The notes beneath the pieces are model-generated. The model did no database searches, had not been told where the DNA came from, and was given only the letters and a program-made list of their open reading frames with translations. Below are positions 4,184 through 7,161 of a stretch of 7,161 bases of DNA, one piece after another. A program made the translations under genes and the position numbers. Source of the DNA: Trichodesmium sp. MAG_R04. Lineage in GTDB: Bacteria; Cyanobacteriota; Cyanobacteriia; Cyanobacteriales; Microcoleaceae. The stretch is taken from positions 1-7,161 of the forward strand of contig JAKQYG010000215.1 of NCBI GenBank assembly GCA_023356515.1, written 5' to 3'. Positions within the stretch are counted from its first letter, which is position 1. Each line of letters starts with the position of its first letter.

Positions 4184-7161
4184 CTAGTATTTTTTTAAAA
4201 TTACAAAGAACTCATTATATGGCTTGAGAACATCCTGTGAAGACACTAACTTCAAATCAATCAAATTAGAAATTAGTAATTCATTGCATATATCTAAAAA
4301 ACTTTGATAGGTGAAAACATTACAATGTATACCTGTATATTTGTTTTCGTTAATCATAGTTTTAGCAAATTCTAAAGCATCTTTGACAGTCTTAAAAGGT
4401 TTCTTTTCTAGAAGATGTTTAAAATTGCCGTTCCATACATCACCACCAGAATTTATGGGTCTACGAAAGTAGATACAATCTAGAAGTTGATATAAATTGC
4501 GCTCATTCAAGTTTTCATCATAATTCCTAATAATTTCCGTGAGTGATGTTGTCGTTCTAAGCTTATCAAAAGTATATTCTTTATGTGGAACTGCAAGGAA
4601 TAGAAATCCGTTCTTACTCAAAATCTCAGAAATTTCTTGTAAAAAACTAATCGTATCAGGAATATGCTCAATAACATGGTTTGCTATTATAAGATCAAAC
4701 GCCTGATTTATAGATTTTGCAAATCTCTTTTCTTTTAGTACATAGTTAACTTCCACAACTTTTTGTTTTTTAAAATCATCACATGATGACAATAATTCTT
4801 CAGCTGCTTCTAAAACAGAAGCTGTAAGACGTTGAACACAATGGAAATGGATTAAGTCAGGCTGATTAAACTCCAAGTATTGGGCAAAAATATCATACAT
4901 TTCAGGATTTTTGTATTGCCAGTCCATACCCTCCTGCATTGGTGTGGAAACTTTAGTCACATGAACATTTTTATAAGTATACTCTGTGATTTGGTAAGGA
5001 ACAGAATTATCATTATCACTGGTAAAAACTTGAACCTCATATTTATCCCTATACTTTTCCATAAAAATATCAACATGATCCCTCACAACTCTAGTCCCTC
5101 CTCCAATACTTTGAGGTGGATAGAAAACATTGACAATTAGTAATTTTTGCTTAGTAGAACAACGACGAACTAAATTTCCCTTTTCAATTTCTTGTTCAAT
5201 TCCTGTCATAATAATCTGCTGAATATTTTTAGCCATCACAGGAACACTGTAGTTTTTAACTGTTTTCTGGTAAGCAGCTTCAGCAAGGGAGGAGCGTAAC
5301 TGCTCATTTGTTACTAAACGTTCTAAATTTTCATACCATTCTTCAGTTGTTTTAGCAATCAAGCCATCTACCCCATGCTCAACAACTTCCAAATAAGTTT
5401 GAGTAGCACTAACAACAGAAGGAACCCCTAAAAGAGCAGCTTCAAACCACTTTAATTCACTCTTGCAGTTATTAACTTTTGTAGAATGCAAAACTGCTAT
5501 ATTAATATCCGCTTGCTGGAGAAAATCCCAGTAAACTCTAATATCTCGAATGACTTCTACTTGATCTATCCGGTCTTGATAGGAAAGTAAAACTTCAGGT
5601 AAAGTTAAATATCCGACTACAGTTAGCCGAATCTGTGGATAATTTTCCAAAATTTGAGCAATTGCAGGAGCTGCTAACTCATTAAAATCTGAGTTATGTG
5701 CTTTTGTTCCAGTACCATAAAAAATTGAAATATAATCTCGCTTAATTTTCGGAATTCCCACTTTTAAAAATTCAGAATTATGACTATCTAAAGCATTCCG
5801 ATGAATAAATATAGTTTTTGTGGAAATTATTTTCTCCATTTCTTGAGCTAAAGCTGGTGTAGAAGTAATTCCATAGTCAAATAAAGCCATTGCTTCCTCA
5901 AAAAGAATTGTGCCTCTGCATAATCCCTCATATTCATCATGGGTAATTTGCCCTGCATAACTGTCAAAAGAATCTGGATATTCTTCTGGATCGAAAATTA
6001 AATCATCAATTTCATAAAAAACAACTTTTTTGATTGCTTTAGCATATTTTATGGTTTCTATAATTTCCGGAAAAGCTGGTACTCTATAAAAAATTACAAC
6101 ATGGCAAAAATGTATTATATTTTTTGCTTTTTGAATTTCTGTTTGAGGTATAAATTTCACAGAAAATCCAGCAGCTTCTAAATGTTCTATTTTTTGATGA
6201 ACGCGATATCGCAAGCATTGAGGCAGAAAATCATCAACAACCAAAAGAATAGAAGGTTCAGTAGGAATTTCTTTAGGAAAGTTGAAATATTCTATGGGGA
6301 GAAAAGCCTGGTATTCCTGAATTGCTTTTTTGTAAATGTTATTAGCAGATTTTCTATCACCTTGTTTGAGTAAAATATCAGCCTTTTGAATTGTAGAATA
6401 CCACTGCTTATTTAAAGTTTCTTTTAAAGTCAAATATGGTAGATTTAACCCTGGGTTCAATTTAATACTTTTTAGATATAGTTGAACTGCTAAATGCCAT
6501 TGTTCGGAATTGGAGTAAGCAACTCCTAAATTATAGTTTGACCAAAAATAATCAGGATTTAGTCTAATAGCTTTTTTATATGCTATGGTTGCTTCCTCCC
6601 AGTTGCCGAGTTTTAAATGAGTGTCTCCTAAATTATGATAAGACCAAGAGTGGTGAGGATTTCTTAAAATTGCTTGATAGTAAGCAATAACTGCCTTTTC
6701 TAGTTGACCTTCTAATTGCAGTTTATTTCCCTTTTCGTAATAGTTATGCCATTGCGAATCCAATTCTTGATACATTGTAGATAGTTGGTAATGAGCTCGA
6801 TCTAAATCAGGGTTAATAACAATAGCTTTCTGAAAAGCTATAACAGCCTTTTTTTCTTCACCTTTAGCAACAAAAGCATTTCCTAACCCTAGATATAATT
6901 CTGCATCATCAGGCTTAATCTCCAAAGCTTTTTCATAACTCTCCACATCTGTCGGATCATTTTCAATTGCTTGCCGATAATAACTCAATGCTTGCTCCAA
7001 TTTACCTTTAACTTGCTGATGTAATGCCTGATTTAATTTTTCCTCTACTTGGGCAGAAAAATCAGGCTGAATTTGCATTAATTGACGATATGCTTCAACA
7101 GCCTGGTCCCAATATTCTAACTGTAAACAAATTTCTGCTAAGTTATAATATGACCTAGCAA
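4184..7161 (-). CDS. TPR glycosyltransferase (GT4) fused to partial GT4 and partial methyltransferase; N-terminus beyond window
   Basis: The frame is open from the right edge to a TAG at 4184-4186, at least 992 codons. The first ATG (7076-7078) is probably not the start: the 27 codons before it encode a good TPR (SYYNLAEICLQLEYWDQAVE). Numbering from that Met, residues 1-263 hold TPRs, several shortened. Residues about 274-625 are a GT-B glycosyltransferase: ILLVVDDFLPQ at 277-287, FYGTGTKAHNSDF at 453-465, and the donor-site region KSELKWFEAALLGVPSVVS at 539-557. Residues 644-760 are the N-terminal lobe of a second GT4 (LLIVNVFYPPQSIGGGTRVV, IHFHCVQRLTASVLEAA) that stops without its C-terminal donor-binding lobe. 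Residues about 772-964 are the C-terminal part of a SAM-dependent methyltransferase (FDLIIANHVIEHIPD at 794-808, LFLAVPHKEYTFDKLR at 826-841) without the glycine-rich SAM motif. The first glycosyltransferase looks intact and probably extends a surface glycan; the two later modules are probably inactive or structural. No upstream regulation is visible because the start is off the edge. Confidence 0.85.
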   Translation of the reverse strand, partial: ARSYYNLAEICLQLEYWDQAVEAYRQLMQIQPDFSAQVEEKLNQALHQQVKGKLEQALSYYRQAIENDPTDVESYEKALEIKPDDAELYLGLGNAFVAKGEEKKAVIAFQKAIVINPDLDRAHYQLSTMYQELDSQWHNYYEKGNKLQLEGQLEKAVIAYYQAILRNPHHSWSYHNLGDTHLKLGNWEEATIAYKKAIRLNPDYFWSNYNLGVAYSNSEQWHLAVQLYLKSIKLNPGLNLPYLTLKETLNKQWYSTIQKADILLKQGDRKSANNIYKKAIQEYQAFLPIEYFNFPKEIPTEPSILLVVDDFLPQCLRYRVHQKIEHLEAAGFSVKFIPQTEIQKAKNIIHFCHVVIFYRVPAFPEIIETIKYAKAIKKVVFYEIDDLIFDPEEYPDSFDSYAGQITHDEYEGLCRGTILFEEAMALFDYGITSTPALAQEMEKIISTKTIFIHRNALDSHNSEFLKVGIPKIKRDYISIFYGTGTKAHNSDFNELAAPAIAQILENYPQIRLTVVGYLTLPEVLLSYQDRIDQVEVIRDIRVYWDFLQQADINIAVLHSTKVNNCKSELKWFEAALLGVPSVVSATQTYLEVVEHGVDGLIAKTTEEWYENLERLVTNEQLRSSLAEAAYQKTVKNYSVPVMAKNIQQIIMTGIEQEIEKGNLVRRCSTKQKLLIVNVFYPPQSIGGGTRVVRDHVDIFMEKYRDKYEVQVFTSDNDNSVPYQITEYTYKNVHVTKVSTPMQEGMDWQYKNPEMYDIFAQYLEFNQPDLIHFHCVQRLTASVLEAAEELLSSCDDFKKQKVVEVNYVLKEKRFAKSINQAFDLIIANHVIEHIPDTISFLQEISEILSKNGFLFLAVPHKEYTFDKLRTTTSLTEIIRNYDENLNERNLYQLLDCIYFRRPINSGGDVWNGNFKHLLEKKPFKTVKDALEFAKTMINENKYTGIHCNVFTYQSFLDICNELLISNLIDLKLVSSQDVLKPYNEFFVILKKY
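4776..4789. repeat. Short inverted repeat at the GT4/methyltransferase junction
   Basis: TCATCA and TGATGA form 6-base arms around a 2-base centre. The repeat encodes residues about 764-768 (SSCDD region), where recognisable GT4 sequence ends and methyltransferase sequence begins. Repeats this short arise by chance, so a link with the junction is only suggested. Confidence 0.3.
6203..6212. repeat. HIP1-like palindrome GCGATATCGC
   Basis: A perfect 10-base palindrome equal to HIP1 with AT inserted at its centre, within the GT4-coding part of the right-hand gene. It may be a degenerate HIP1 site or chance. Confidence 0.3.

Noticed and set aside
4880..5140. Plus-strand open frame of 86 codons
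   Set aside because: Antisense to the partial second GT4 lobe, whose protein sequence is clearly the genuine one.
6182..6373. Plus-strand open frame of 63 codons
   Set aside because: Antisense to the first GT4 domain, with no supporting motif.

Overview
The window looks like a piece of an AT-rich cyanobacterial chromosome. Two HIP1 palindromes (GCGATCGC) lie in the left gene, and all three large genes carry TPR repeats fused to glycan-handling enzymes, an architecture common in filamentous and colonial cyanobacteria. Genus cannot be settled from this sequence. No rRNA, tRNA, CRISPR array, insertion sequence or convincing terminator was found.

Everything coding is on the minus strand, so transcription runs from the right edge to the left edge. 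In that order: (1) 4184-7161, a very long TPR / glycosyltransferase / partial glycosyltransferase / partial methyltransferase polypeptide whose true start lies beyond the right edge; (2) 3821-4174, a small gene remnant starting 9 bases after the first gene's stop and split by one in-frame TAA; (3) 2657-3724, a complete TPR-sulfotransferase; (4) 1-2508, a TPR / GT2 / GT4 bifunctional glycosyltransferase whose C-terminus lies beyond the left edge. The gaps are 9, 96 and 148 bases, which would fit one transcription unit or two.

Together the genes suggest synthesis and sulfation of a cell-surface or secreted glycan: several sugar transferases, a sulfotransferase with recognisable PAPS-binding motifs, and a shared TPR scaffold. 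This role is inferred from domain content; the sugar acceptor cannot be read from the sequence.

The most notable features are an apparent internal-deletion chimera in the right-hand gene (a GT4 N-terminal lobe joined to a methyltransferase that lacks its SAM-binding start), the nonsense-split small gene, the TPR-sulfotransferase fusion, colinear N-termini in the two flanking genes with an identical 14-residue short TPR, and a G-quadruplex-type motif inside the interdomain linker of the left gene.
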